From Solitalea canadensis DSM 3403 (GTDB lineage: Bacteria > Bacteroidota > Bacteroidia > Sphingobacteriales > Sphingobacteriaceae), in the NCBI RefSeq assembly GCF_000242635.2, contig NC_017770.1, positions 930,001-994,000 of the forward strand: 64,000 nt of DNA. The letters are read 5' to 3'. The notes beneath the pieces are model-generated. The model searched no databases and was not told where the DNA came from. It was given only the letters and a program-made list of their open reading frames with translations. How positions within the stretch are numbered: position 1 is the first letter of the stretch; each line of letters begins with the position of its first letter. Of the stretch, positions 9,291-17,630 are shown one piece after another. Made by a program: the position numbers and the translations under genes.

Positions 9291-11054
9291 ATGATAAATA
9301 AAATGAAACTAGGATATGTGATTGCATGGGCGTTCTTTTCGTTTGCCGCTTGCAAAAAAGAAGCTCCGGCAACTGATAGGGTTGTTTATGGTGCAAGCTA
9401 CAGGGTAAATATCGCTACTGATAAGGCGTTTTATAAACCAGGCGATAAAATAGAATTTTCAATTGATAAAGATTTGGCCGGATCTCCTAAGGTTAGGTAT
9501 AAATTGTTGAATAATGTGATTCAAGAGGTGTCTTTAACAGGTAATACCTGGAGTTGGACAGCACCTGCCGCGGATTTTACAGGTTATATGGTGGAAGTGT
9601 ATGATGTAGTGGATAAGGAAGAAAAAATTTATTGCACCATTGGCGTGGATGTATCTTCTGATCCCGCTCGTTTTCCAAGAAATGCCTTCCTGTCAGAATA
9701 CGGTGCTATCGGTAACGAACAGATCGGAAAGGTAATGAAACAATTGAACCGTTATCACATGAACTGGGTACAGTTTCAGGATTGGGAATATAAACACCAC
9801 AAACCATTAGCCGGAACACCTGAAAGTCCAAGCGAACAATGGATCGATATTGCAAGTCGAACCAATTATTTAACTACCGTTAAAGGATATATTGATGCAG
9901 CGCATTCGTACAACATGAAAACGCTATCTTATAATCTATGTTATGGTTCATTAAGTGATGCGGCAAGTGATGGCGTTTCAGAAGAATGGTACGCCTATAC
10001 CGATAAAAATCATACCGCTAAAGATAAATTCGAATTGCCAAAGCCTCCGTTCAAGAGCGATATCATGTTCATGAATCCGGGCAATAAAGGTTGGCAAGAT
10101 TACATTATAGCGGCTAATAATAACCTGTATAAAGTATTTGATTTTGACGGATACCAGATCGATCAAGTGGGGAACAGAAATAAAACTTTGTACGATTATA
10201 ATGGAAATGCCTTTGACCTGCCTACTGGGTTTAAATCATTTATTAATGCAATGAAAACGGGAGCACCTCACAAAAGTCTTGTGATGAATGCGGTAACACA
10301 ATATGGGCAAGAGCAAATTGCCACGTCACCGGTTGATTTCTTGTATAGTGAAGTTTGGGCGCCGGACGAAGGTTATAAAGACCTTGCAAGAATCATTCAA
10401 GCCAATAATTCCTTAAGCAACAATAAAAAAAGCACTGTACTGGCTGCTTATATGAACTATAATGTGGCGTCTAATAAAGGTTATTTTAATACACCTGGCG
10501 TTTTATTTACTGATGCGGTAATTTTTGCATTCGGGGCCTCACACCTTGAGCTTGGCGAGCATATGTTAGGAAAGGAATATTTTCCTAATAATAACCTGGA
10601 GATGAAAGACGACCTGAAAGCCGCAATGATCAGCTACTATGACTTTTTGGTAGGTTATCAAAACCTGCTCAGAGATGGCGGAACATTTAATAACCCGGTT
10701 GTTGCTTCTGCTGACGGAAAGATCAAGCTAAATAACTGGCCACCACAATCCGGACAGGTTTCTGTAATCGGTAAATCAGTGGGAAATAAACAGGTGGTTC
10801 ACTTGATCAATTTCGCAACAGCCAGCAGTTTCGACTGGAGAGATACCAACGGCACTCAGACTGCTCCTCAATTAATTTCTTCTGCAAAAGTGAAAGTAAC
10901 CACCGAAAAATCGGTGAAAAAGGTATGGGTTGCATCTCCGGATGTTAATGGTGGAGCATCTACACAGCTGGCTTTCACACAGTCGGGGAATGAAACATCG
11001 TTCACTTTGCCATCCCTTAAATATTGGGATATGGTTGTGATGGAATATGAGTAA
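9291..11054 (+). CDS. Glycoside hydrolase family 66 (endo-dextranase-like) lipoprotein
   Basis: A 587-residue lipoprotein (lipobox FAAC, Cys 21; a second ATG at 9303 is possible). GH66 enzymes are endo-dextranases or cycloisomaltooligosaccharide glucanotransferases acting on alpha-1,6-glucan. An N-terminal Ig-like domain (about 30-120) precedes a TIM-barrel (about 135-500) with the family signatures NWVQFQDWEYKHHKPL, SYNLCYG, FDGYQIDQVG (Asp291, the expected nucleophile) and LYSEVW (Glu354, the expected acid/base). A C-terminal beta domain follows (about 500-587). The spacing of the two catalytic residues is close to that of characterised dextranases. The order sensor-SusC-SusD-SusE-GH66 matches the dextran locus of Bacteroides thetaiotaomicron. 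Dextranase is preferred over the transferase because no CBM insert is visible. Confidence 0.85.
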   Translation: MINKMKLGYVIAWAFFSFAACKKEAPATDRVVYGASYRVNIATDKAFYKPGDKIEFSIDKDLAGSPKVRYKLLNNVIQEVSLTGNTWSWTAPAADFTGYMVEVYDVVDKEEKIYCTIGVDVSSDPARFPRNAFLSEYGAIGNEQIGKVMKQLNRYHMNWVQFQDWEYKHHKPLAGTPESPSEQWIDIASRTNYLTTVKGYIDAAHSYNMKTLSYNLCYGSLSDAASDGVSEEWYAYTDKNHTAKDKFELPKPPFKSDIMFMNPGNKGWQDYIIAANNNLYKVFDFDGYQIDQVGNRNKTLYDYNGNAFDLPTGFKSFINAMKTGAPHKSLVMNAVTQYGQEQIATSPVDFLYSEVWAPDEGYKDLARIIQANNSLSNNKKSTVLAAYMNYNVASNKGYFNTPGVLFTDAVIFAFGASHLELGEHMLGKEYFPNNNLEMKDDLKAAMISYYDFLVGYQNLLRDGGTFNNPVVASADGKIKLNNWPPQSGQVSVIGKSVGNKQVVHLINFATASSFDWRDTNGTQTAPQLISSAKVKVTTEKSVKKVWVASPDVNGGASTQLAFTQSGNETSFTLPSLKYWDMVVMEYE

Positions 11055-11076
11055 AGGCTGGTAGAATAACATAAGC

Positions 11077-11176
11077 TGTCATCCTGAGGTAAGAAGGATT
11101 TTTTGCTTGAGATTGAATAGTTGCAACGGCAATGCTTCCATTTTTCGGAAAGGATGCTTCGTGCCTCAGTATGACA
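11077..11176. repeat. Short MITE-like element with TGTCATCCTGAGG terminal inverted repeats
   Basis: The ends are TGTCATCCTGAGG (11077-11089) and CCTCAGTATGACA (11164-11176), inverted copies with one mismatch. The inner parts AAGGAT and ATGCTTCGTGCC follow the pattern of a dispersed repeat that I recognise from other Bacteroidota genomes. It contains no ORF. No target duplication is visible. It occupies the gap between the GH66 and the six-hairpin glycosidase genes. Confidence 0.6.
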
Positions 11177-11307
11177 CTATTGTTGTTTTTTATAACTAAA
11201 ACCAAACCATTTAAGATGATGTGCTCGATGATCTACTAAATCATCCATTGTCTGATCATCGCAGAGTTCAACATTTTCCAAAGATTTCATCTATAAAAAA
11301 CATTGGA

Positions 11308-13986
11308 ATGAAACCTATCATTACAAATCTAATGCTATTGCTGTTTGCAGGTGCGGCCTCGGCCCAAAGCAGTAAAGAACTTTACCGATCGAAGGAGTTC
11401 TCCATTTATACAGATAAAGTTGTACAGGGTAAATACATAGCAAAAGTGTTATCTCCTACAGAAATGACCTCTGATTACCAGAGTCCGGTTAACCTGTATA
11501 AAAGTCCGAAGCTGACGTTTAAATTCAGCATAAACGGAAAAGATAACGAAATGATCTCGGGTCAGGATCATAGCATCAATGTTATGGCTAAAGATGGCAA
11601 GTTCATTAGTCCGTTGATCACTTTTGGTAAGCATTATGTGGATAAAAAAAATGTACCAGATAATACCTACCTCGAACCTAATATTGATTTTACAATCCGT
11701 TTGGATATGCGCAACGTATTGAACGCTTTTAAAACCGACGGATTTTACAAGGGAGCAGACGGGAAGAAGGTTTATAAAGAAGATTTTAAAGGCGTGTACG
11801 TTGCCGGAAGTACATTGCCGCTGATCTGGGATTTCGATAACCTGGTTCACCATCCTGATCTTCAATTAAAAGATGATGATGGTGATGGCATTTATGAAGT
11901 GAAGGTAGTGTTGAATGAATTTAAAGAACAACCCAGTGTCTCGTCGAACTGGAAACTGAAGAGGAATATATCTGCATTTCCACAATATCAGGCTTCATCT
12001 CCAATTGAAAACGCAATGTATAATTTATCGTTGGATGAAATGGAGAATGCCATAGAAGCCGATAGTACACTGCGTACAGGAAAAGAATGGGCAGGCGTGT
12101 GGACCCGTGATGTAAGCTACAGCATCATTTTATCGATGGCAATTTTGCAACCCAAAGTAGCCGAATATAGCTTGCTGCGAAAGGTTAAAAATGACCGCAT
12201 TATTCAGGATACAGGGACAGGAGGGGCTTACCCGGTTTCAACAGACCGCATGATTTGGGCCGTTGCTGCCTGGGAAATCTATAAAACTACGGGCGACAAA
12301 AACTGGCTTTCAAAGGCTTACTCCATTATTAAAAATTCGATAGAAGATGATTGGAAAAATGCTTACGATCCCAAAACGGGATTGGTAAAAGGAGAATCTT
12401 CTTTTCTCGACTGGAGGGAACAAGAATACCCGAAATGGATGCAGCCGGCAGATATTTATGAATCGGAATGCTTAGGGACAAATGTGGTGCATTTCCAGGC
12501 CAATAAAGTATTTGCTGAAATGGCCATCTTGTTAGGCCAAAAAACAGTATCCGATGAACACAATGCAATTGCTCAAACGATTAAAACGGGTATTAATAAT
12601 TATTTGTGGATAGCGAATAAAGGTTATTACGGACAATATTTGTACGGAAGAAATTATAAGATCTTGTCGCCACGTTCAGAAGCGTTAGGTGAGGCATTGG
12701 CGGTGATCTTTGGGGTTGCAGATAATGAACGACAAAAAACAATCGTACGCAATACGCCGGTAAATAGCTTCGGTATTCCCTGTTTTTATCCTCAGTTACC
12801 CAATACTCCGCCTTACCATAATAATGCTGTCTGGCCATTTGTGCAAACCTATTGGGCTCTGGCTGCTGCAAATGCCGGAAATGAGCAATCGGTAATGGAA
12901 AGTATTGCCGCTATTTATCGTCCTGCGGCTTTGTTCTTAACCAATAAAGAAAATTTCGTAGCAGACAATGGCGATTTTGCGGGGACGCAAATCAATTCGA
13001 GCAACATGCTTTGGAGCTTATCAGGAAATATTGCATTGGTTTATAAAGTGTTGTTCGGCATGCAATTCGGCGCCGATCGGTTAACATTTAAACCAACGGT
13101 TCCGCAAGCGTTGGCAGGCACAAGAATGCTTACTAATTTTAAGTATCGCAACGCTTTGCTTACCATTTCGATGCAAGGTTTCGGGACTCAAATAAAATCC
13201 ATTACGATGGACGGAAAGCCATTAGTTAATGCAATAGTTCCGGCTTCACTAACCGGAAAACATACGATCAAAATGGTGTTGACGAATATGATGGAATCAA
13301 GCTCGACAACCATTTTGCCTGCTTATACTTCACTTACTATACCTCAAGTGGAACTGAAGAATGATGAAATTGTATGGAAAAAAGTGCCGAACGCGGTTAG
13401 TTACGTCTTTATAAAAAATGGCGATCGAATTGATAATGGCATTGATACGGCTTGTATCATCAATAATAACAGTTTTGCAGAATACCAGGTTATTGCAGTC
13501 GATAAAAACGGTGTGGAATCCTTTGGGAGCGAACCCTTGCAAATAATCCCGGAACAAACAGTAAAAACTATAGAAATTGAAAATTTGACATCAAAAGCCG
13601 ATTTGCCTTATAAAGGATATTCAGGTGATGGTTTTGTGGAAATATCCACCCAGAAAAACACTATTCTTTCATTTGAAACAACCATTACGGAAGCCGGAAC
13701 CTACGCGATCAATTTCAAGTATGCAAATGGGAATGGTCCGATTAACACGGAGAACAAATGTGCCTTCCGAACACTAAAACTGAACAATAAGCAGGTAGGT
13801 ACAGTGGTGTTGCCACAAAGAGGCACCAATGAATGGTCGGAATGGGGAATGAGTAACTCCGTTATCGTTGAACTAAAAGCCGGAACCAACAAGTTTGATC
13901 TTACCTATGAGACTAATAATGCCAATATGAATGGAACGGTGAATCAGGCCATGTTGGATTATGTGAGGATAGTAAAGGTGGAGTAG
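11308..13986 (+). CDS. Six-hairpin (alpha/alpha)6 glycoside hydrolase with C-terminal CBM35/6-like domain
   Basis: A secreted 892-residue enzyme. The frame is open from a GTG at 11221, but the ATG at 11308 gives a clean signal peptide (MKPIITNLMLLLFAGAASAQ). Residues about 25-215 form a beta-rich N-domain. About 220-640 is an alpha-helical toroid with WAGVWTRDVSYSIILSMA, STDRMIWAVAAWEIY, ESSFLDWREQEYPKWMQ, SPRSEALGEALAVIFG and NNAVWPFVQTYWALAAANAG, resembling GH63/GH15/GH78-class catalytic domains. An Ig/Fn3-like part and a C-terminal CBM35/6-like domain (about 765-892, YANGNGPINTENKCAFRTL) follow. Position at the end of the GH66 locus suggests an exo-acting alpha-glucosidase or debranching role. 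I cannot assign the CAZy family, and no catalytic residue is asserted. Confidence 0.7.
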   Translation: MKPIITNLMLLLFAGAASAQSSKELYRSKEFSIYTDKVVQGKYIAKVLSPTEMTSDYQSPVNLYKSPKLTFKFSINGKDNEMISGQDHSINVMAKDGKFISPLITFGKHYVDKKNVPDNTYLEPNIDFTIRLDMRNVLNAFKTDGFYKGADGKKVYKEDFKGVYVAGSTLPLIWDFDNLVHHPDLQLKDDDGDGIYEVKVVLNEFKEQPSVSSNWKLKRNISAFPQYQASSPIENAMYNLSLDEMENAIEADSTLRTGKEWAGVWTRDVSYSIILSMAILQPKVAEYSLLRKVKNDRIIQDTGTGGAYPVSTDRMIWAVAAWEIYKTTGDKNWLSKAYSIIKNSIEDDWKNAYDPKTGLVKGESSFLDWREQEYPKWMQPADIYESECLGTNVVHFQANKVFAEMAILLGQKTVSDEHNAIAQTIKTGINNYLWIANKGYYGQYLYGRNYKILSPRSEALGEALAVIFGVADNERQKTIVRNTPVNSFGIPCFYPQLPNTPPYHNNAVWPFVQTYWALAAANAGNEQSVMESIAAIYRPAALFLTNKENFVADNGDFAGTQINSSNMLWSLSGNIALVYKVLFGMQFGADRLTFKPTVPQALAGTRMLTNFKYRNALLTISMQGFGTQIKSITMDGKPLVNAIVPASLTGKHTIKMVLTNMMESSSTTILPAYTSLTIPQVELKNDEIVWKKVPNAVSYVFIKNGDRIDNGIDTACIINNNSFAEYQVIAVDKNGVESFGSEPLQIIPEQTVKTIEIENLTSKADLPYKGYSGDGFVEISTQKNTILSFETTITEAGTYAINFKYANGNGPINTENKCAFRTLKLNNKQVGTVVLPQRGTNEWSEWGMSNSVIVELKAGTNKFDLTYETNNANMNGTVNQAMLDYVRIVKVE

Positions 13987-14012
13987 AACAAATCTTATTG
14001 AATAGTAGTTAG

Positions 14013-14047
14013 CGTCCCTATTTCTTCTATAGGGACGTTTTCTTTTT
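14013..14047 (+). terminator. Rho-independent terminator at end of the Sus-like locus
   Basis: A perfect 9-bp stem CGTCCCTAT/ATAGGGACG (14013-14021 and 14029-14037) with a 7-nt loop is followed by TTTCTTTTTTT. It sits 27 bp after the glycosidase stop and marks the end of the locus. Confidence 0.85.
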
Positions 14048-14132
14048 TTATAAAACCACCAATTCTGAACCTTATGTAAATAATTAATATTGTTAACTAT
14101 TATTTATATTGAGCCCGAAAACTAAACATTCC

Positions 14133-14684
14133 ATGGAAAAGCAGGAAATAAATGATCAGCTTAAAAAAGCTTACCTGGCCTTTACAGTTTATATTGACTC
14201 TTTAACTGATGAGGAATTTATTGTGAGTCATGATGGAAAATGGACTCCGGGACAGCAGCTGAATCATATTTTAATTAGTGTTAAACCGTTAACTCAAGCT
14301 TTGATTTTACCCAATTTCTTGCTTAAAATACTCTTTGGAAGTGCTAACCGGCCAAGTAAAACCTATGATGGGCTGGTTGCAAAATACCAGCAGAAATTAG
14401 CGAATGGCGGTCGAGCTACAAATAGATTTATTCCTAAAGAAGTTACTAGTGATCAAAAAGATAAACTAATCGATTCATTAAACTCATCTGTTGAAAAATT
14501 GATGAAGCAAGTTCAGGGGTTCTCTGAGAGTGATCTCGATCGATTAATATTACCACATCCGTTATTGGGCAAGTTAACCGTAAGGGAAATGTTGTACTTT
14601 ACTATTTATCATGTGGGGCATCATCACGAAATAACTAAAAGAATTATTCATAATCACAATTCGGCTTTAAATGATGAAGCTTAA
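14133..14684 (+). CDS. DinB-like four-helix-bundle protein
   Basis: A 183-residue cytoplasmic protein. A TTG at 14109 is in frame, but the ATG at 14133 (MEKQEINDQLKKAY) is preferred. It shows the DinB/DUF1569-like pattern: GKWTPGQQLNHIL near the N-terminal third and LTVREMLYFTIYHVGHHHEITKRI near the C-terminus. The histidines of these motifs form the metal site of the family. DinB-superfamily proteins include thiol transferases and damage-induced proteins, and the substrate here is unknown. It is a single gene, isolated from the locus before it by a terminator. Confidence 0.75.
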   Translation: MEKQEINDQLKKAYLAFTVYIDSLTDEEFIVSHDGKWTPGQQLNHILISVKPLTQALILPNFLLKILFGSANRPSKTYDGLVAKYQQKLANGGRATNRFIPKEVTSDQKDKLIDSLNSSVEKLMKQVQGFSESDLDRLILPHPLLGKLTVREMLYFTIYHVGHHHEITKRIIHNHNSALNDEA

Positions 14685-14763
14685 CAAACATGGCCAAAAT
14701 AGGTAGGCATTGTATCAAATTTTTACTTGAAGCAAATTCGCTATTTGATATATTCCTTTTAAA

Positions 14764-15168
14764 TCATCTAGATTGTCTGTTTACTTTATAAAATATGGCA
14801 GGAGCCAAACAAAGCCAAATTGGAACCAAAACCCAAAGGCGTCCTTTAAAAATGTTGTAGTCTTCAAGCAACTTTTCCCAGCTATTGCCTCCGTACAAAC
14901 CGAAACCAAATTCAAATAATAAGGTCATTAAACACCACAATATTCCAATGTACATTGCCTGATTTAATGAGAGTGGAGGGAACTTTTTGATAACAAAGTA
15001 TATGTAAATCGCGAAAATTAGTAGCAATGATAGCGTAGAAATTTGTCGGGCTGCTAAGTCTCCTAAATAATTAGTGTATACTAAATCTCTTAATGCGCCA
15101 TTCATTATAGCCAAAACAACCATTGGAAACCAGGCAAGAAAGTACTTTAAATAACTCATGACATTCAT
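14764..15168 (-). CDS. Small membrane protein with four predicted helices, function unknown
   Basis: A 134-residue protein (a second start, MSYLKY, lies three codons in). Four hydrophobic segments are visible: about residues 6-24, 44-62, 70-90 and 110-127. Conserved-looking polar patches lie between them (NGALRDLVY, RQISTLS, GGNSWEKLLEDYNIFKGRLW). No catalytic motif or signal peptide other than the first helix was seen. It stands alone on the minus strand, convergent with the DinB-like gene. I do not recognise a characterised family. Confidence 0.65.
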   Translation of the reverse strand: MNVMSYLKYFLAWFPMVVLAIMNGALRDLVYTNYLGDLAARQISTLSLLLIFAIYIYFVIKKFPPLSLNQAMYIGILWCLMTLLFEFGFGLYGGNSWEKLLEDYNIFKGRLWVLVPIWLCLAPAIFYKVNRQSR

Positions 15169-15362
15169 ATAGACAGACTTAAAGTTGAATGAATTTTTAT
15201 GCTAATCCTATGATTTTCATCAATGGATATATTCTCAATCTTATAAAAAACAGCCTTTTTTAAAAAAAATAAAAAATACTTTAATCCCTATGTCCAATTT
15301 CTGTTCGCTCAGTCATTATTGTAGTGTAAATCAATTATCACTAACAATAAATAAAACAGAAA

Positions 15363-15836
15363 ATGGAACAACGTATCAATGTATTCGAAAAAGGCCGTCC
15401 GGCAATGCAAGCACTTTATGCTTTAGGTATTTACCTTTCAAAATCTTCGGTAGATCAGCATTTGTTAAACCTTATTTATTTCAGGGTGTCGCAAATTAAC
15501 GGGTGTGCAGCTTGTTTGGATATGCACTCAAAAGACCTGCGTGTTAAAGGAGAAACCGAACAACGATTGTACCTGTTAGATGCATGGCGCGAAGCTCCTT
15601 TTTACACCGAACGTGAACGCGCCGCTCTTGCCTGGGCTGAAGCCATTACCGATTTGAAAGATGGTCATGTAAAGGATGAGGTTTATCAAGAAGTAACCCA
15701 ACACTTTTCTGAACAAGAAGTTATCGATCTAACTTTTGCGGCAATCACCATTAACAGTTACAACCGGGTTAATGTGGCCTTTCGAGCTCCAGCTGGTTAT
15801 TATCAACCAACATCAAACGGAACTCACGCAAAGTAA
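15363..15836 (+). CDS. Carboxymuconolactone decarboxylase / AhpD-like protein
   Basis: A 157-residue CMD-domain protein. The AhpD active-site motif is intact: Cys48-Ala-Ala-Cys51 with His55 (INGCAACLDMHSKDLR). This is followed by the usual helical region (FYTERERAALAWAEAITDL). Family members are thiol-dependent alkylhydroperoxidases with possible antioxidant roles. It is the first gene of a short rightward cassette with a YCII/DGPF protein and an ECF sigma factor, a combination common for ECF42-type sigma factors, so it may be under control of that sigma factor. Confidence 0.88.
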   Translation: MEQRINVFEKGRPAMQALYALGIYLSKSSVDQHLLNLIYFRVSQINGCAACLDMHSKDLRVKGETEQRLYLLDAWREAPFYTERERAALAWAEAITDLKDGHVKDEVYQEVTQHFSEQEVIDLTFAAITINSYNRVNVAFRAPAGYYQPTSNGTHAK

Positions 15837-15896
15837 CACATCGGTTAAAAAAACTCAGCTAATTCATACATTTAAGAACCATTAAACAAAAGCAAA

Positions 15897-16235
15897 ATGA
15901 AAGACTTCTTATTAATATTTCGCCAACCAAGCTATGATTATAGCACAACTTCAGCTGCTGATATGCAAGCTCTTACTAAAAAATGGCAAGACTGGGTGGG
16001 AGGAATAGCTGCTCAGGGAAAATTAGCTAGCAATGGAACGCGACTTTCATTAGATGGTAAAGTATTAAAAGCAGGTGGAGTTGTTACAGATGGTCCTTTT
16101 GTTGAAATTCGAGAGCGTTTAGGCAGCTTTGTTATTGTAAAAGCCGAAAACCTGGAAGAAGCAACAACCTTGGCTCATGGTTGTCCGGCATTAGATGCTG
16201 ACGGCAGTGTTGAGATCAGACCAATTATTGGATAA
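15897..16235 (+). CDS. YCII/DGPF-domain protein
   Basis: A 112-residue protein of the YCII-related (DGPF) family, ferredoxin-like fold. It begins MKDFLLIFRQPSYDY and contains the namesake motif TDGPFVEIRERLGSFVIV (about residues 62-79) and a C-terminal GSVEIRPI strand. Biochemical function in this subfamily is unknown. It lies 60 bp after the CMD gene and 58 bp before the sigma-factor gene. DGPF proteins are the hallmark partners of ECF42 sigma factors, which supports one functional unit. Confidence 0.88.
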   Translation: MKDFLLIFRQPSYDYSTTSAADMQALTKKWQDWVGGIAAQGKLASNGTRLSLDGKVLKAGGVVTDGPFVEIRERLGSFVIVKAENLEEATTLAHGCPALDADGSVEIRPIIG

Positions 16236-16293
16236 TACAATTTATTAAAACTCAACCCATTTTTTATTTTAAAAGGTGGGTAGTATTATAGAT

Positions 16294-17526
16294 ATGCAAC
16301 GAGAATACGAACCACTAAAACAATTATTTCAGCAGGAGTTTTCCAAAATGGTAGCTGTAATTAGTAAACTATTTGGTTTACAGCATATCGAACTGGCTGA
16401 AGATATTGTGAGTGAAACATTTTTGCTGGCAGCTGAAACCTGGGGGATAAAAGGCATTCCACCAAATCCGGCTGGTTGGCTTTATACAGTGGCTAAACAA
16501 AAAACGCTGTATCAATTCAGGCGAAATAAAATACTGGAAGAAAAAGTAATTCCTGAATTAGTCATTAGTCAGCATACGGAGGAAGAAATGACTTTACAGT
16601 TTACTTCACAAAATATTAAAGATAGCCAGTTGCAAATGTTATTTGCGGTCTGTAATCCGGTAATTGCCAGCGAGGCCCAGATTGGTTTAGCGTTGCGTAT
16701 TCTTTGTGGTTTCGGAATCGACGAAATTGCAGAAGCGTTTTTATCAAATAAAGAAACCATAAATAAACGTTTATTCCGGGCAAAAGAAAAACTCCGTACC
16801 GAAAAAGTGGAAATGGAATTTCCTGCGGAAAATGAAATAGGTGAGCGATTGGATAATGTTTTACGTGTTATTTACCTATTGTTTAATGAAGGATATTACT
16901 CTAAGACTGAAAACAAGGTCCTGCGTCAGGATTTATGCCTTGAAGCCATGCGATTGGCGGTAATGTTAACCGAGTATGAGCGCACAAATCTACCCTCAGC
17001 TAATGCACTCCTGGCATTAATGTGCTTTCATGCGTCACGATTCAACGCACGTTTGTCGCAAGAGGATTCGTTAGTACTCTACGATCAGCAGAACGAAAAT
17101 TTGTGGGATAAAGGGTTAATAAACCAAGGTTTACATTATTTAAAACTTTCTGCGGCGGGGAATGAGATCACCTCTTATCACCTGGAAGCTAGAATTGCTT
17201 ACTGGCATTGCATAAAAGAAGATACAGAAGAAAAGTGGCAGAGTATCTTGGAATTATACGATAGGCTGCTTCAAATCAATTATTCACCAAGTGTGGCTCT
17301 TAATCGACTTTTTGCACTTTATAAGGTAAAAGGGGCAGAAGTTGCATTGCTCGAAACTGAAAAGTTAAAATTAGAGAACAACCATTTTTACTTCATTTTT
17401 CTTGCCGAACTTTATAAAAATATAGATCATCAACAGGCAAAATTGCATTTACAAAAGGCCTTTTCCTTGGCTAAAACTCAAGCTGAAAAACAAGGAATAC
17501 AAGCAAAAATGGATGGATTGGAGTAA
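16294..17526 (+). CDS. ECF42-type RNA polymerase sigma factor with TPR-like C-terminal domain
   Basis: About 410 residues, far longer than a normal 190-residue ECF factor. The N-terminal sigma2 region (HIELAEDIVSETFLLAAETW) and sigma4 region (LALRILCGFGIDEIAEAFLS, then KETINKRLFRAKEKL) are followed by a ~230-residue helical domain (DUF6596/SigJ-like, LFNEGYYSKT, LLALMCFHASRFNAR). Such C-terminal extensions replace a separate anti-sigma factor in ECF42 members. The GTG at 16276 is in frame, but its region contains AAAAGGTGG, which suits an RBS for the ATG at 16294. It probably controls the CMD and DGPF genes upstream; the signal is unknown. Confidence 0.85.
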   Translation: MQREYEPLKQLFQQEFSKMVAVISKLFGLQHIELAEDIVSETFLLAAETWGIKGIPPNPAGWLYTVAKQKTLYQFRRNKILEEKVIPELVISQHTEEEMTLQFTSQNIKDSQLQMLFAVCNPVIASEAQIGLALRILCGFGIDEIAEAFLSNKETINKRLFRAKEKLRTEKVEMEFPAENEIGERLDNVLRVIYLLFNEGYYSKTENKVLRQDLCLEAMRLAVMLTEYERTNLPSANALLALMCFHASRFNARLSQEDSLVLYDQQNENLWDKGLINQGLHYLKLSAAGNEITSYHLEARIAYWHCIKEDTEEKWQSILELYDRLLQINYSPSVALNRLFALYKVKGAEVALLETEKLKLENNHFYFIFLAELYKNIDHQQAKLHLQKAFSLAKTQAEKQGIQAKMDGLE

Positions 17527-17572
17527 TGTAGGTAAGCTGATCAATCATTGGAAAAGAACCAAGAAGATAAAC

Positions 17573-17606
17573 AAAAAAGTGCTCAAACATCGGTTGAGCA
17601 CTTTTT
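17573..17606. terminator. Bidirectional terminator between convergent genes
   Basis: An inverted repeat, AGTGCTCAA (17578-17586 region) paired with TTGAGCACT, is flanked by AAAAAA on the left and TTTTT on the right. It can therefore terminate both the sigma-factor gene and the leftward DUF4468 gene that ends at 17631. Confidence 0.85.
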
Positions 17607-17630
17607 GTTATACGCTTTTTATTCAGGTTA

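Noticed and set aside
11221-11307. N-terminal extension of the six-hairpin glycosidase from a GTG
   Set aside because: The ATG at 11308 starts a clear signal peptide; the extension would hide it and has no conserved character.
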